Positions 22,920 to 33,382 of a stretch of DNA of 64,000 nucleotides are shown here, piece after piece. This DNA is from Laccaria trichodermophora (Eukaryota > Basidiomycota > Agaricomycetes > Agaricales > Hydnangiaceae). Numbering within the stretch: position 1 is the stretch's first letter; each line of letters begins with the position of its first letter. The stretch lies in NCBI GenBank assembly GCA_018417955.1, contig JACTVC010000028.1:434001-498000 (forward strand), in the 5' to 3' direction. Both the position numbers and the translations under genes were made by a program. Below the pieces are notes generated by a model that saw only the letters and a program-made list of their open reading frames with translations, did not search any database and had not been told where the DNA came from.

Positions 22920-23750
22920 TTAACCCATAACGCACATGAACACGACAACACATTGGTGCATTTTTTGGATAAACATACACATATACTCCAATGTACGCAT
23001 CTACTCAAACTCCCAAACCGCTCAAAACGTCCCACAGGACCAAGGGAATTACTGTACAACTGCCGAGGGACCCACCCAAAACGTGCCGCCGGAACGCTCA
23101 GAGCTTCCCAAGCGAAGCAGCAATTGTACTTTGCCCAGCAGATCTGGGTAGACTTATTTCCACAAAGTCCACCACCCCACACACGGCGCTGCTCCTCATA
23201 CTTGTCAGAGCTATCGACCAACCGCCTCACAAAAAAAAAAAGACAACAACAAAAACTCACAAGTTTGCCTTGGCAGCGCTAACGAGCGTAGCGAGCTCCC
23301 TCTGATCCTCACTCTTCACTTCCTGAAGAGCGACAACGGCCGCCGTCTTCTTGTGCACGACGGTTCCGAGGCGTGCTTTACCCTCCAAGATGACGTAGGG
23401 ACGCCCATCTTGTGGCACAGGACGGGGAGGAAGACGACGAGCTCGATGGGGTCGACGTCGTGCACGATGATGACGACGTCCACGGCTTTCTTAGCTTCGA
23501 TCAGGGTGACGATGTGGTTGAGGCCGTACTTGACAAAGAGAGATTTCTTGGAGTCCTGCTCATAAAATATGAGAGGTTGAGTAGCAAATAAAGAGGATGA
23601 AATGAACGGACCTTGGCATCCTTCTCCTCCTCGGCAGCAGGCACAGGCCCTCTTCTCCCGCTTCGACTCGGGGCGGTACTTATTCAAAAGCTTGAACAAG
23701 TGCGTAGTTGTGTTCTTATCGGGTGTGTGCGAGAATGTAATGTGGTCGAG
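22920..23750 (-). pseudogene. Partial eL8 (RPL8) pseudogene, 3' half with introns
   Basis: Seen: matches the functional eL8 gene (25404-26712) from the middle of its exon 3 through the 3' flank, introns included, so it is a DNA duplication and not a retrocopy. Preserved blocks are [22 protein letters not shown] and [13 protein letters not shown]. Lesions: a 1-bp loss near 23398 (GGGG to GGG) shifts the frame after KMGVP. About 20 bp are missing from the last exon near 23143, and a further gap lies near 23630. The first two exons are absent. Homology to the parent fades near 23750. Confidence 0.9.
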
Positions 23751-23891
23751 TATATGCGCATAATTTTGGGAGGTGGCAGGATAATGGCATACTACAAAAC
23801 TATACGTCCGCAGATTGAGTATCGATTATTGGGCGAGTGAGGCATGGGGTGGCCTGCTGGGAATCTCGCGAGATTGGTGGATTACGGAGCT

Positions 23892-25123
23892 AAAGGCGGA
23901 ATGACATCCAGCTCCCACGATGAATGGTCAAACGCTGGATCCGACGCATGAGAAAAGCGTCTCTTGCTGGTACAATTCCACGCGATGAACAATTCTGCGA
24001 GTCAGATTAGATGAGTCTTCTAAATGGAAAGTAGTCAAACAGCGCTTACACCAGGGCATCCCAATATCAATTCACCACCCCGCTGCCGACTCCCTTCACC
24101 ATGCCGCCGTCGGTCATCATCGTATTCCCGGCGGCCTTCTTCGACCTCCTTCCTGTTGAATACATCCCCATAGCCACCGCCAGATCCACCATGAATTGCT
24201 AAGTGTTTCGCCCCCTCTATCTCGTGCCTCTTTCTCCGGATACGTCCTTGGACGCGTTGCTGCTCCAACATCTCGTGATTCAGTCGGACTTGAGTTTGAA
24301 GTACAGAGGGAGCGGGGAATGTTCGCCGTGGGCGTGCCCTCACCAGTGCATGGGGCAATCTCAAGGGGGTCAGGAATACATGGCATTAGGGGCCATAGGT
24401 AGTCTACAAAAAGCTGTAAAGTCTGACATAGGGCCTCGCCCTAATAGACTCTAAATTTGACTCGAAAAAAAAAAAAAAAAAAAAACAGAGGGAGCGAGAC
24501 TTTGTAGCGCTGACCATGAACCATAGCATGCAGGTGGGCTTGGGGAGCGGGAGGCGAGTTGCTTGATGATGGATGCTAGAGGGTCGTGCGCAGATTTTGG
24601 GAAGTCATCTCGTTTTCTGTTTGACTGAGTCAGTCGGCACAGAGTGTAGAATATAGGTCGGAGCGAACCTTCGCTCGTCCTCTGCTCTTTCTGTCTTTTC
24701 AGAGTTGCTTGAAGAGTGAATACAAAGGTTTGAGGCCCTTAACTGACGGATCTAGTGCGACACCTTTCTTAGTCCCTCCTGGCGACACTTTCTTCGTGAC
24801 TTTGATAGCAGCAGCTAAATGAATTTTTAAGTATTCAACAGACGGATACGAGGAGTTGCATAGGGAGCGTACATGCTCAAGGTCTTCGAAAAAGTTGATA
24901 TGCCCTTTCGTCGTCTGCAACGCCGCAGGCTGCATTGAGCCCCCAGCTGGTGGTGGCGTTCACGTGGTCGTCGTCCCTCCCCTTCTTTTGTGAGGCTTAA
25001 ACGATATACCAGCGCGTTCACGTAGCAATCCCATTCGCGCTTCAGAATCCTAGTCTTAGCCTTAGTTTTCGCGTCAACGAAAAGCAAAGCACTCACCGCG
25101 AACGACATTCTCCCCTCCTCCAT
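23892..25123 (-). CDS. Hypothetical gene, fragmented model, carrying a poly(A) insertion
   Basis: Seen on the minus strand: a possible first exon 25097-25123 with a GTGAGT donor, then a block with GHINFFEDLEH near 24880-24930. A further block at 24035-24300 (LNHEMLEQQRVQGRIRRKR, then GGYGDVFNRKE) joins by a good intron to 23892-24005 (ELFIAWNCTSKRRFSH, ending DVIPPLAP and a stop). I do not recognise the family, and the splice structure between the blocks is uncertain. A ~170-bp insertion with a poly(A) tail and 12-bp target duplication sits at 24315-24484, between the second and third blocks. Whether the gene still works cannot be told from the sequence. Confidence 0.35.
24303..24496 (+). mobile_element. 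Poly(A)-tailed short retroposed insertion (SINE-like)
   Basis: The 12-mer ACAGAGGGAGCG occurs at 24303-24314 and again at 24485-24496. The ~170 bp between end in a run of about 21 A. A tail plus perfect flanking duplication is the hallmark of LINE-mediated retroposition. I found no clear tRNA A and B boxes in the body, so it may be another small RNA or a truncated element. Confidence 0.7.
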
Positions 25124-25403
25124 GGCCTCTTTGAGTCACACCTCCTCTTCATCTCGCCGAACTTTCTCAATGTTGTCCCGTCGATATGTTGTGTGGTGGG
25201 TGGTCGACAAACATTACAAGATATACTCCGACACTCCTGCAATAAATGACTAACCAGGTTTAGGTGAAACCGTGGCAGGATTCTGAACTTCAACGGCAAG
25301 ACAGTCCATAACGCAACACATAATTATAACGCATACGAACATGAGGATGCATCGGTGCATCTTTTGGATAATCAAACCACTCCAACCTTTGAACACGAAA
25401 CGC

Positions 25404-26712
25404 TCAGAGCTTCCCAAGCGAAGCAGCAGTTGTACTCTGCCCAGCAGCCTTGGCGCGCTTCCTAAGCATCTGGGTAGACTTATTGCCACGAAGTCCACCA
25501 CCCCACACCCGGCGCTGCTCCTCATACTTGTCAGAGCTACCCACCAAACCCCATCAGCATCCCACACATAAAAAAGACCACAACAAAAACTCACAAATTA
25601 GCCTTGGCAGCGCTAACAAGCGTAGCGAGCTCCCTCTGATCCTCGCTCTTCACTTCCTGAAGAGCGACAACGGCAGCCGTCTTCTTGTGCACGACGGTTC
25701 CGAGGCGTGCTTTACCCTTCACGATGACGTAGGGGACGCCCATCTTGCGGCACAGGGCGGGGAGGAAGACGACGAGCTCGATGGGGTCGACGTCGTGTGC
25801 TATGACGACGAGCGCGGCTTTCTTGGCTTCGATGAGGGCGACGATGTGGTTGAGGCCGTATTTGACGAAGAGGGGCTTCTTGGAGTCCTGTTCATAAATA
25901 TGTCAGAGGTTGAGTAGCGAATAAAAAGATAAGATGAAGTGACCTTGGCATCCTTCTCCTTCTCCTCGGCAGCAGACGCAGCAGCAGCAGTCAAACGGGC
26001 CTTCTTCTCCTGCTTCGATTCGGGGCGGTACTTGTTCAACAACTTGAACAATTGCGTAGCGGTGTTCTTATCCAGTGTGTGAGAGAACTGGGCAATGGCG
26101 GGTGGGACCTTGAGACGTTGGTGGAGAATGACCTTTTGTCTTTGGAGGCGGACGTATTCGGGCCATTTGACGAAACGGGTGAGGTCGGTTTGGGGTCGGA
26201 TGTCCTGGCCTGTGTGTGGTCCAAGCTGAGTTTCGAAAATACTGATAGAGAGCCGGCAACACGACAACGTACCGATACCAAAGTTCTTGGCATTCGCCTC
26301 GAACAAAGGGTTCTTCTTCGCCTTGGTGATCTTGCTCGCACCAAAGGGGGCCGCGGCGGGTTTCTTGCCAGTTCCGGATTTGGCTTTGGGCTGGTCATTG
26401 AGACGAAGTCAGCGATGTTCTTCAACAGAGAAGAAGACCATCGTGCTTCGGAGCTCTAATGTCGTGCGTACTCCTACGAGTACGCACGACCCAGCAAAAG
26501 TAAAGTAGGCTTCATGGCTCAATGGCTCAGCCGAGAACGAGTCTCAATTACTTTCCATGCAGTTCTATTAGAGACGTTTGTTAGGGCACAAAACCGTCAT
26601 CCACTCCAAAAACTCACCATCCATCCCAAGTTCTCACTCATCCAACACAAAACGTGCGATAGAGAACTACTGCTGGTCGAACTCCTCCGCGCGAGAGGGT
26701 CTTACGTACCAT
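25404..26712 (-). CDS. RPL8: 60S ribosomal protein eL8 (L7a/L8)
   Basis: Seen: five exons on the minus strand, 26710-26712 (ATG only), 26273-26390, 25944-26209, 25595-25887 and 25404-25536, all in phase, 270 residues. The protein begins [14 protein letters not shown] and contains [30 protein letters not shown], the L7Ae-type RNA-binding core ([31 protein letters not shown]) and [12 protein letters not shown]. Known: eL8 belongs to the L7Ae family, binds rRNA kink-turns and is essential for the large subunit. The first exon is only the start codon followed by GTACGT. The 319-nt first intron is six times longer than the others and holds a strong hairpin. Length fits the family. Confidence 0.95.
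26461..26490. other. Perfect hairpin in eL8 intron 1
   Basis: A 13-bp perfect inverted repeat (GTCGTGCGTACTC and its complement) with a 4-nt CTAC loop inside the first intron of eL8. It could form a stable stem in the pre-mRNA. Function unknown. Confidence 0.8.
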
Positions 26713-26992
26713 TTTGATCTTGTTTTTCTTGAGGAGGTTGAGGCTCGAGTTGGAGAGCGAGCTTGCGAGCTCGAAACAACTCAAGCAGGGGCTTTGTAAG
26801 CGCGATGCGGTGATGCCCGCTTCACCACGTTCCGTGGTGTTGACAGCCTTCTGAGGTCTGTGCGCTCCGAGGATAAAGTCCTCGTGAAGCAATAAAAAAT
26901 TCCTGCCTTCTTCGCTTTCATTACCATTTCCCCCGCGAACTTTAGCCTTCGCAGAATTTTTTCGATTTCATTTTAATCCATTGAAACTCAAA
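26713..26992. promoter_or_regulatory. Divergent intergenic region between eL8 and retrotransposon ORF1
   Basis: 280 bp separates the eL8 start codon (minus strand) from the first ORF of the retrotransposon (plus strand). It must hold the eL8 promoter and probably the 5' end of the element. No TATA box or other element could be assigned with confidence. Confidence 0.4.
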
Positions 26993-28264
26993 ATGACTGA
27001 TCTTGACACTTCACGTCCCCCTGCTGGTGCCGCTAATAAAGAAGTGCCTTCTGACATGTCCAGCGTCGTAATCGATCCAGTTACTGCCGACAACCCCACC
27101 GTTGAAACTCGTGTTACATCAGAGGAAGACCCAAATCTCCCAAAAACTCCTCTCTCTGCGCTGGCTGTTCCCAAGATGACCCAGATATATGCGGCTCTAC
27201 AAGCTATTTCACCTGCTTCACAAAAACTCGTCCGTGACACACTCACTAACACATTGAAAGATAATCCCCTTCCTGATGTCATCTCGGCTCCCAAACTTCT
27301 TTTTTCTGTTACTAATGAGACCACCTCGACGTCCTCTTCTTCCAATACGGGCTACGGCATTCATCCTTTTATTATCTCTCTTGCCGAGAACGGTTCTCAT
27401 ATCCCTCTATCACTTTTCACTACTTCCGCAACAAACACTTTACATACAAGCGAGGCTTCTATCCCGCAGAAAACGGTCATCAATAGGCTCACTAGTTTGA
27501 AGCGTCACATCATCGACATCAAGTTCTTCCAGGGTGAAGACTCCATGGACATCGGCGATTGGCACGAAGCATGGACTCGATATCACCGTTTCGTCGAGAC
27601 CCACGGCGACAAGGATTCGGCCATTCGGTGGAAGAAGCACCATGAATTTTTAGCCGAACAGGACAACCTCAAACGCAACTTTCCCGCCATTCTCAAATTT
27701 GACATTGAAATTCGTACGAAATATAATCTAACGCCAAGCCCTCACGACGAGGATTCTTACAGGCGCCGCTTCGAAGCCATTAAGCTTGAGGTGCTACAGG
27801 CGGAAATTCTGGCAGCGAGGTCCGTCTCAGACGCCGAATCGGTTCATAACGTCGCTTCGTCTTCTTCCTCTTGGAAAGGCAAGTCGCGTTATACGCCTTA
27901 TCATCATCGCGACGCAGAGTCTTCGTCTCGTCAGTCTGGAAGTCGTATCGAGAATGTCGCCACAAACTCTAGCAACAGTTCTTTTCGGTCCTCTGGCGCT
28001 TCCTCCGCCAATACCCCCATCTGCCTTATCTGTCAACGAGATCATCGTTTCGCGACATGCCAAGAGTCGATCACGCAGGTTGGTAAACAGACGACTGCGA
28101 AATATGACAACCGAAAGCTCGTGCGTCGAAGTGACGGAGCTATCATTTGTATCGCCTTCAATCTCAACAGGCTCTCTATCTGTTCCAAGTCCCACTCGGA
28201 TCATCACATCTGCTCTTTCTGCGGCGCTTCCGATCATGGAGCCTGCTCTCGCAAATGCATCTGA
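26993..28264 (+). CDS. Retrotransposon ORF1, Gag-like with zinc knuckles
   Basis: Seen: ATG at 26993, 423 residues. The N-terminal half has no recognised domain, with Ser-rich stretches. Two Cys/His knuckles lie near the C-terminus: CLICQRDHRFATC (C-x2-C-x3-H-x4-C) and CSFCGASDHGAC (C-x2-C-x4-H-x2-C). ORF2 begins 29 nt upstream of its stop in another frame. Inference: nucleocapsid-like protein of the element, assigned from the knuckles and its place before the RT. Confidence 0.7.
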   Translation: MTDLDTSRPPAGAANKEVPSDMSSVVIDPVTADNPTVETRVTSEEDPNLPKTPLSALAVPKMTQIYAALQAISPASQKLVRDTLTNTLKDNPLPDVISAPKLLFSVTNETTSTSSSSNTGYGIHPFIISLAENGSHIPLSLFTTSATNTLHTSEASIPQKTVINRLTSLKRHIIDIKFFQGEDSMDIGDWHEAWTRYHRFVETHGDKDSAIRWKKHHEFLAEQDNLKRNFPAILKFDIEIRTKYNLTPSPHDEDSYRRRFEAIKLEVLQAEILAARSVSDAESVHNVASSSSSWKGKSRYTPYHHRDAESSSRQSGSRIENVATNSSNSSFRSSGASSANTPICLICQRDHRFATCQESITQVGKQTTAKYDNRKLVRRSDGAIICIAFNLNRLSICSKSHSDHHICSFCGASDHGACSRKCI

Positions 28265-30301
28265 ACTAGACTCTACAGCTTCATCATCTCATCTTTCCGC
28301 TCATTTGCTCTCCCTACCGCTTTATGATCTGCTTGATCATCTTACATTCTGTCCAGACCTGATAATCAATGATCGCTTGCCATACTCTGATAACCTTCGT
28401 CTCGAATCATCTCCTCACGACTCTGACTCTGATTACTCAAAAATCATAACCCCTTATAGCGCGATCGCTTTTCATGCTTACTTATCTAAAGCGCAAATTC
28501 TCAATTGGTATCCTGAACTTTGCTTCAAATTATCTCATGGCTTTCCACTCAGAAATATTGCCGATCTCGACGTCTCTTTTACTCCTGGCAATCTCGCATC
28601 TGCTACGCCTCACGATCACATTATCCAAGAATACATTGCTGATGAACTCAAACTCGGACGCCTCTCAGGTCCGTTTACTCAAAAAGAATTAGAAGCCAAA
28701 ATCGGTCTGTTTCGTTCATCACCAATCCAAGTCGTCGTTAAGCCTGGCGAAGCCGGTGGGCCTGACAAATTTCGGTGCTGTCGCAATCTCTCGTATCGGG
28801 GAAACTTGGGGTTTTCAGTCAACGATGACATAAACTCGGAGGAGTACCCAACGCGTTGGGGAACGGCATCTGAATGCGCTAAAATTGTAAGTTCTACATC
28901 ATACATATCAATTTCTCTATTCTTTTATGTCACTCGCACATACATATCTTCTCTCTCATTTGAGCCTCATTCGGATGTCCTTCGCGGCGGAGTTCACAAC
29001 TCTTAGCTGCTTGAAGGACACGAATGACTTAGGGCCAAGTTTCTTTCACGTTTTTTGATTATCTGGTAGTCATGGCTTATACGTCGATCGTGTAGGTCTC
29101 TACAGCACCTCCAGGAACACAGGCGTGCACCCTTGATGTAGAAGGGGCGTACCGCATGGTTCCAGTCAGCCCTGCTTCCAAACGTTACTTGATCGTTGAA
29201 TTCAAGGGTTTGTTTTACATTGATCACAATGTACCATTCGGCCTCGCCTCTGCTTCAGGTTTACAAGGAGAGGTCGCAGATGCGACGGTTGACATCTGGC
29301 ATAGTCTCCGCGTTGGGCCTGTTATCAAATGGGTTGATGATTTCAATGCTTTTCGTTACGCGAACAAGGCTGGCCTATTTTCTGGAACTTCTGATGGCAC
29401 TGTCTATCGTTATGACTATGATCTTGATTACATCAAAGCCATGATTGCCCCACTCGGGATTCCATGGCATACAACAAAGGGTTCTCCATTTGGAGATATT
29501 TTTTCTTATGTTGGTTTTGAATGGAACCTTGTCGCGAAGACTGTCTATCTCACTAAAATCAAACGCGAAAAGCATCTCGCTAAAGTTCTCTTCGTTTTGC
29601 AGGATTCCCCTTTATCACGCCAATTCCTCAAAAAAGACATACAATCTCTGCACGGCTCGTTATCACACATCACCTTTGTCTATTCGCGTGGCAGAGCATA
29701 TCTCAACAATATCATTTGGTGGCTCACGACCTTCACCAGCGACTTCGCTCCAAGATTTCCTCCTCCTTCTGTTATTTCAGACCTTAAATGGTGGTCAATT
29801 CAACTTTCCAAGCCGTCTATCATTCGCTTTCTCGCTCCGCGTCCCCCTACCTCTGATCTCAACATTTGGGTCGATGCCTCAACAGACTGGGGAATCGGTT
29901 TGCTAATCAACGATTCGTGGGATGCGTGGAAGACCTTTCCAGCATGGAAGGCTCCCGGACAAGACATCGGATGGCTCGAAGCGGTAGCTGTTGAGCTCAT
30001 TGTCACGCTTCTCAATGAGATGAATTTTTCTCACCTTGATGTTCTGATTCGTAGCGACAATGAAGGAGTCATTGGTGCCTTCCGGAAAGGATGGTCAAGG
30101 AATCAAGAATCCAACTCATGCATTCGGCGTGTAGAAGCCATCCTCGAGCAACGTGACCTTTCCATTTCTCTTTTATACGTAGAGTCTTCCATTAACTTAG
30201 CAGATCCTATATCTCGTGGCATTCTTCCACCTCTCGAGCATCGAGTGACTGTTCCCTATTCTATACCATCCTCAATCGCCGAATACTTTTATCATGCCTG
30301 A
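28236..30301 (+). CDS. Retrotransposon ORF2, reverse transcriptase-RNase H
   Basis: Seen: exon 28236-28886 joins 29096-30301 in phase across a 209-nt intron (GTAAGT...GTGTAG), giving VSTAPPGTQACTLDVEG at the junction; about 618 residues. RT marks are FTQKELEAKIG, the first catalytic Asp (TLDVEGAYR) and the xxDD box (KWVDDF). RNase H marks are WVDASTDWGIG, EAVAVELI, RSDNEGV and LADPISRG. No integrase or protease is present. The stop overlaps the ATG of ORF3 by 8 nt (ATGCCTGA). Known: RT-RNase H followed by a tyrosine recombinase defines DIRS-order elements. An intron inside the RT domain is unusual for an element that passes through RNA. Confidence 0.8.
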
Positions 30302-31586
30302 TCTTCCTACTCTTTCCGACCGTCTCAAAAACGTAGATGTACGTTCAGAATTATCACGATTTTCGTCCTCCATGGACATTTGCTCTTCATCTTCATCCCA
30401 ACCGCAAACACGTATACGGATACCTAGGAAACCTCGGAAGGGCAATGAGATAACTCCTTCCATATTCCGTCCTCACGTCGTTGCAGGTGAAAGACTCCTC
30501 AAATGGACCTCACCTCATACACAGATTTTTCGGGAGAATATGTTGAAGGCGCTACCCGAGTCACATTTTACACGCCTATTCGAAGTCATGGCTTTTTCCC
30601 TCGACCAAGCGACTCGAGATGGCTATGCTTCAGGTCTGCTGCGCTTCACACAGTATTGCGACAGTATAAACATTTCGGAGGTCGACCGTATGCCAGCTTC
30701 CGAGTCATTGATTGCCTCCTTCATCGCTTTTCACGCCGGGAAGGTAGCGTCGAGTACAATTGACAATTGGCTCGCAGGCCTTCACTTCTGGCATACTATC
30801 AATGGTGCTTTGTGGAATGGAGGTGACATTTTGTCCCGTGCAAAGAAAGGAGCACAAAAACTCGTACCTATATCATCCAAACGGGCCAAGCGTCCTCCTG
30901 TTACAATCGAGCACCTTTATGCGTTGCGTAACGGTCTGGATCTATCCAATGCGTTTGACGCGGCAGTCTGGGCTATTGCATGTGTTGCCTTCTGGTGCTG
31001 CTGTCGTCTAGGAGAGCTCGTTATTCCGAGCGCGAATTTATTTGACCCTATCAAACATGTCGCCCGTTCGACCTCGTTAACCTTTCATACACTGTCAAAC
31101 GGCACGGAATATGGTACCTGTCAGATACCATGGACTAAGACGACACTTCGCGAGGGCGCAACTATTTCTATTACAGCCCGTGACGACCCTTCGTGTCCTA
31201 TCAAAGCTCTGAAACATCATCTTGCATGTAATCAATCCATACCATCTCACGCACCGTTGTTTTCATTCGAAACAGCTGACGGCGGATGGTCTCCCATGAC
31301 CAAAGGCTGGTTTATGGCACGTTGTAATGAGGTATGGATCGCTGCCGGACTGCCTGATATGCCAGGTCACGGCTTTCGCATTGGTGGTGCAACGCATCTT
31401 CTTCTCATGGGTGTGGCGCCCGATTTGGTTGCAGCACAAGGGCGCTGGAAATCGAGAGCGTTCATGGAGTATTGGAGGAAAGTCAAGTCGATCTTACCTT
31501 TGTTCATGTGCAGTGCGGGTTCCGCGTCTCGAGTTTCTATCATTGAAGAGTCGATGTCGGCATACAGAAAGAAGTGGAAGTTATAA
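30294..31586 (+). CDS. Retrotransposon ORF3, tyrosine recombinase
   Basis: Seen: 430 residues. The N-terminal core-binding-like half includes LDQATRDGYASGLLRF and SLIASFIAFHAG. The catalytic half has the Arg of CCCRLGELV, the HxxR motif in PGHGFRIGGAT, and the Tyr in RWKSRAFMEYWR near the end. All these residues are present, so the frame appears intact. Known: in DIRS, Ngaro and PAT elements this enzyme replaces the integrase and inserts a circular cDNA without target duplication. Inference: together with ORF1 and ORF2, a nearly complete element. I could not find the split or inverted terminal repeats that would fix its ends. Confidence 0.8.
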   Translation: MPDLPTLSDRLKNVDVRSELSRFSSSMDICSSSSSQPQTRIRIPRKPRKGNEITPSIFRPHVVAGERLLKWTSPHTQIFRENMLKALPESHFTRLFEVMAFSLDQATRDGYASGLLRFTQYCDSINISEVDRMPASESLIASFIAFHAGKVASSTIDNWLAGLHFWHTINGALWNGGDILSRAKKGAQKLVPISSKRAKRPPVTIEHLYALRNGLDLSNAFDAAVWAIACVAFWCCCRLGELVIPSANLFDPIKHVARSTSLTFHTLSNGTEYGTCQIPWTKTTLREGATISITARDDPSCPIKALKHHLACNQSIPSHAPLFSFETADGGWSPMTKGWFMARCNEVWIAAGLPDMPGHGFRIGGATHLLLMGVAPDLVAAQGRWKSRAFMEYWRKVKSILPLFMCSAGSASRVSIIEESMSAYRKKWKL

Positions 31587-32281
31587 AATCTCTACTTACC
31601 TTGTTCTGTTTACGGAACAAAGGATCAATCTGAGATCATCAATCTATTTCTATCTTATTTCTTCCGCACTTACCTTTAAATCAGCTTGCTCTGGTTGGGG
31701 TGTCGTGTCTTCGAAGAAACGCGACCGTGGTGAGCTGCGCATGGTGGTATGGTCTTGTTGTCTTCTCAGACCCTTCACATGGGGCTGGGAAACCAGGATC
31801 CACACCGGCACGCTCAAAGCTTTCGGAATTCTCGACTCAATTCATTTTTTCAAATATACTTGTTTTCTTATCACACCTGAGATGTCATTTGCATCCCTTG
31901 AACAAGTATCAGATTTGAATTGTGCCAATTTCTTGAGATCAGCGCGACGCTTTTTGGCACGAGAATTTTCCAAAGCTTTCCCCCAACCCACGGAAATTCG
32001 GATTTTCAATTGACTCAAGATTTTAAATCGAATTTTCGTGTTATATCACATCTTAGCATCAGCGCGCTACATACAAAGCGCGCAAAGTGGGGTCTTGTCG
32101 ATGGGAGGAGGAAGAAATTTGTTTTCGATTTGAACTCCGATTGGTGATAGCCGAAGATATTGTTATAGGATCTCCTCAATATCTCCTTACAAGTTGTATA
32201 CCAACATCTCGTGAACTATGGAGTAGTTTCGCACCCGAAATCGCATATGTGGATGACACTTCAAATTAAGACCCTCTTTCA
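31587..32281. other. 3' flank of retrotransposon
   Basis: No gene recognised. It probably includes the untranslated 3' end of the element; its limit could not be placed. Confidence 0.3.
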
Positions 32282-32286
32282 ACGAT

Positions 32287-32355
32287 CTCTGTTAATATAT
32301 CGGTCATTTGGTCGCCGTTACGAGCGTTAGCTGGGTTCGACTCCTAGACAGAGAC
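32287..32355 (+). pseudogene. tRNA-Asp pseudogene A
   Basis: Acceptor halves TCTCTGT and ACAGAGA pair and the T-arm (GCTGGGTTCGACTCC) is recognisable, but the anticodon arm has drifted and no GTC anticodon is in place. Confidence 0.6.
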
Positions 32356-32774
32356 TTCACATTCAGGCATACCTTGAGAAGATTGATTTTTTCTTTCATG
32401 TACCAACTTGTGCATTCGGGTTCATTTTTAAATAACGCTTGACCTGCATCTTGATCCCCCAACGTGCGCGCCTGGGTAGGTGTGTTGCTGATCAGATTGT
32501 GGGTTTTTTTTTTTCAAAGCGTACCCTGCGGACGTACATTAGTAGCAGTACACTATCTGGAACTGGGTGACATATCCAAAGTATCTGTAAGTTTTTTTGG
32601 AAACATGACGCTTGACAATGCCTTGATTCTTTTTTACAAAAGTTCCGCCGTAGGCCTAGCACCTCTAAAAGTTCCCCATCGCATATTCGACCTCACCGAG
32701 AACCCGAGGATCGTCGTCCCAGCTGTGAGATACGACAGCACCACGTTGGTGACCCTAATCAACTTCTTTACAAT

Positions 32775-32871
32775 TCTTTGTTAGTATATCGGTCAGTACA
32801 CGCGCCTGTCATGACTTCGCGGATCGTATGTATGCTCGTGCGAAAGCTGGGTTCGACTCCCAGACAGAGAG
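32775..32871 (+). tRNA. tRNA-Asp(GUC)-like copy B with ~24-nt anticodon-loop insertion
   Basis: D-arm TTAGTATATCGGTCAGTAC, anticodon arm CGCGC-CTGTCA with GTC, then about 24 extra nt at the canonical intron site (after position 37), followed by GTGCG, T-arm TGGGTTCGACTCCCA and acceptor ACAGAGA. The 5' acceptor TCTTTGT pairs with one G-U. It may be functional or a young pseudogene. Confidence 0.6.
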
Positions 32872-33041
32872 TTTGGTTATTTATTGCATTCTTTTTTCCA
32901 ACTCGCGTGTACCCAGAAAATGATGGCCAACCTGCCTCTGGACCTGCTCTACCTCAGACAAATAGTTAAATTTGAAAGAAGCAACCTAGTGAGTGTGTCA
33001 AAAGGACCACACCAATGATCCTAATCTACTTATTTTAATGT

Positions 33042-33136
33042 TCTCTGTTATTATATCGGTTAGTACATACGCCTGTCATCACATATGCTTTTCAAAATGA
33101 TCATACGAAAGCTGGGTTTGACTCCCATACATAGAA
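33042..33136 (+). pseudogene. tRNA-Asp pseudogene C
   Basis: Same plan as copy B but with a changed B box (GGTTTGACTCCC), mismatches in the acceptor stem (TCTCTGT against ACATAGA) and a ~27-nt insertion after GTCA. Confidence 0.6.
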
Positions 33137-33349
33137 TTTGATGCATTTCTTGGTGGTACTGTTTTTGCCAACTCCTGTGTTCCCAAAACATCATCGCTAC
33201 CTGCTGCTCTAAGTACACCAGTCTACTTTGGTGCTGCTCTCCTTAATCGTATCTGACATACATATCATGAGCAGTATGTAGAAGTTTTCTCAGTCTCGCA
33301 CCCGAAAGCGCCTCCGTATGAGACTTTAAATTGAAATCCTCTTTCATCT

Positions 33350-33382
33350 CTGTATATCAGTCGGGATACACGCCTGTCGTGA
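33350..33382 (+). pseudogene. tRNA-Asp 5'-half remnant D
   Basis: Recognisable CTCTGTATATCAG...ACACGCCTGTC of the 5' half only; no T-arm follows. Confidence 0.4.

Noticed and set aside
26391..26709. Possible box C/D snoRNA in eL8 intron 1
   Set aside because: Only imperfect C-box-like (GGATGA) and D-box-like (CTGA) words were found, without a terminal stem or C'/D' arrangement.
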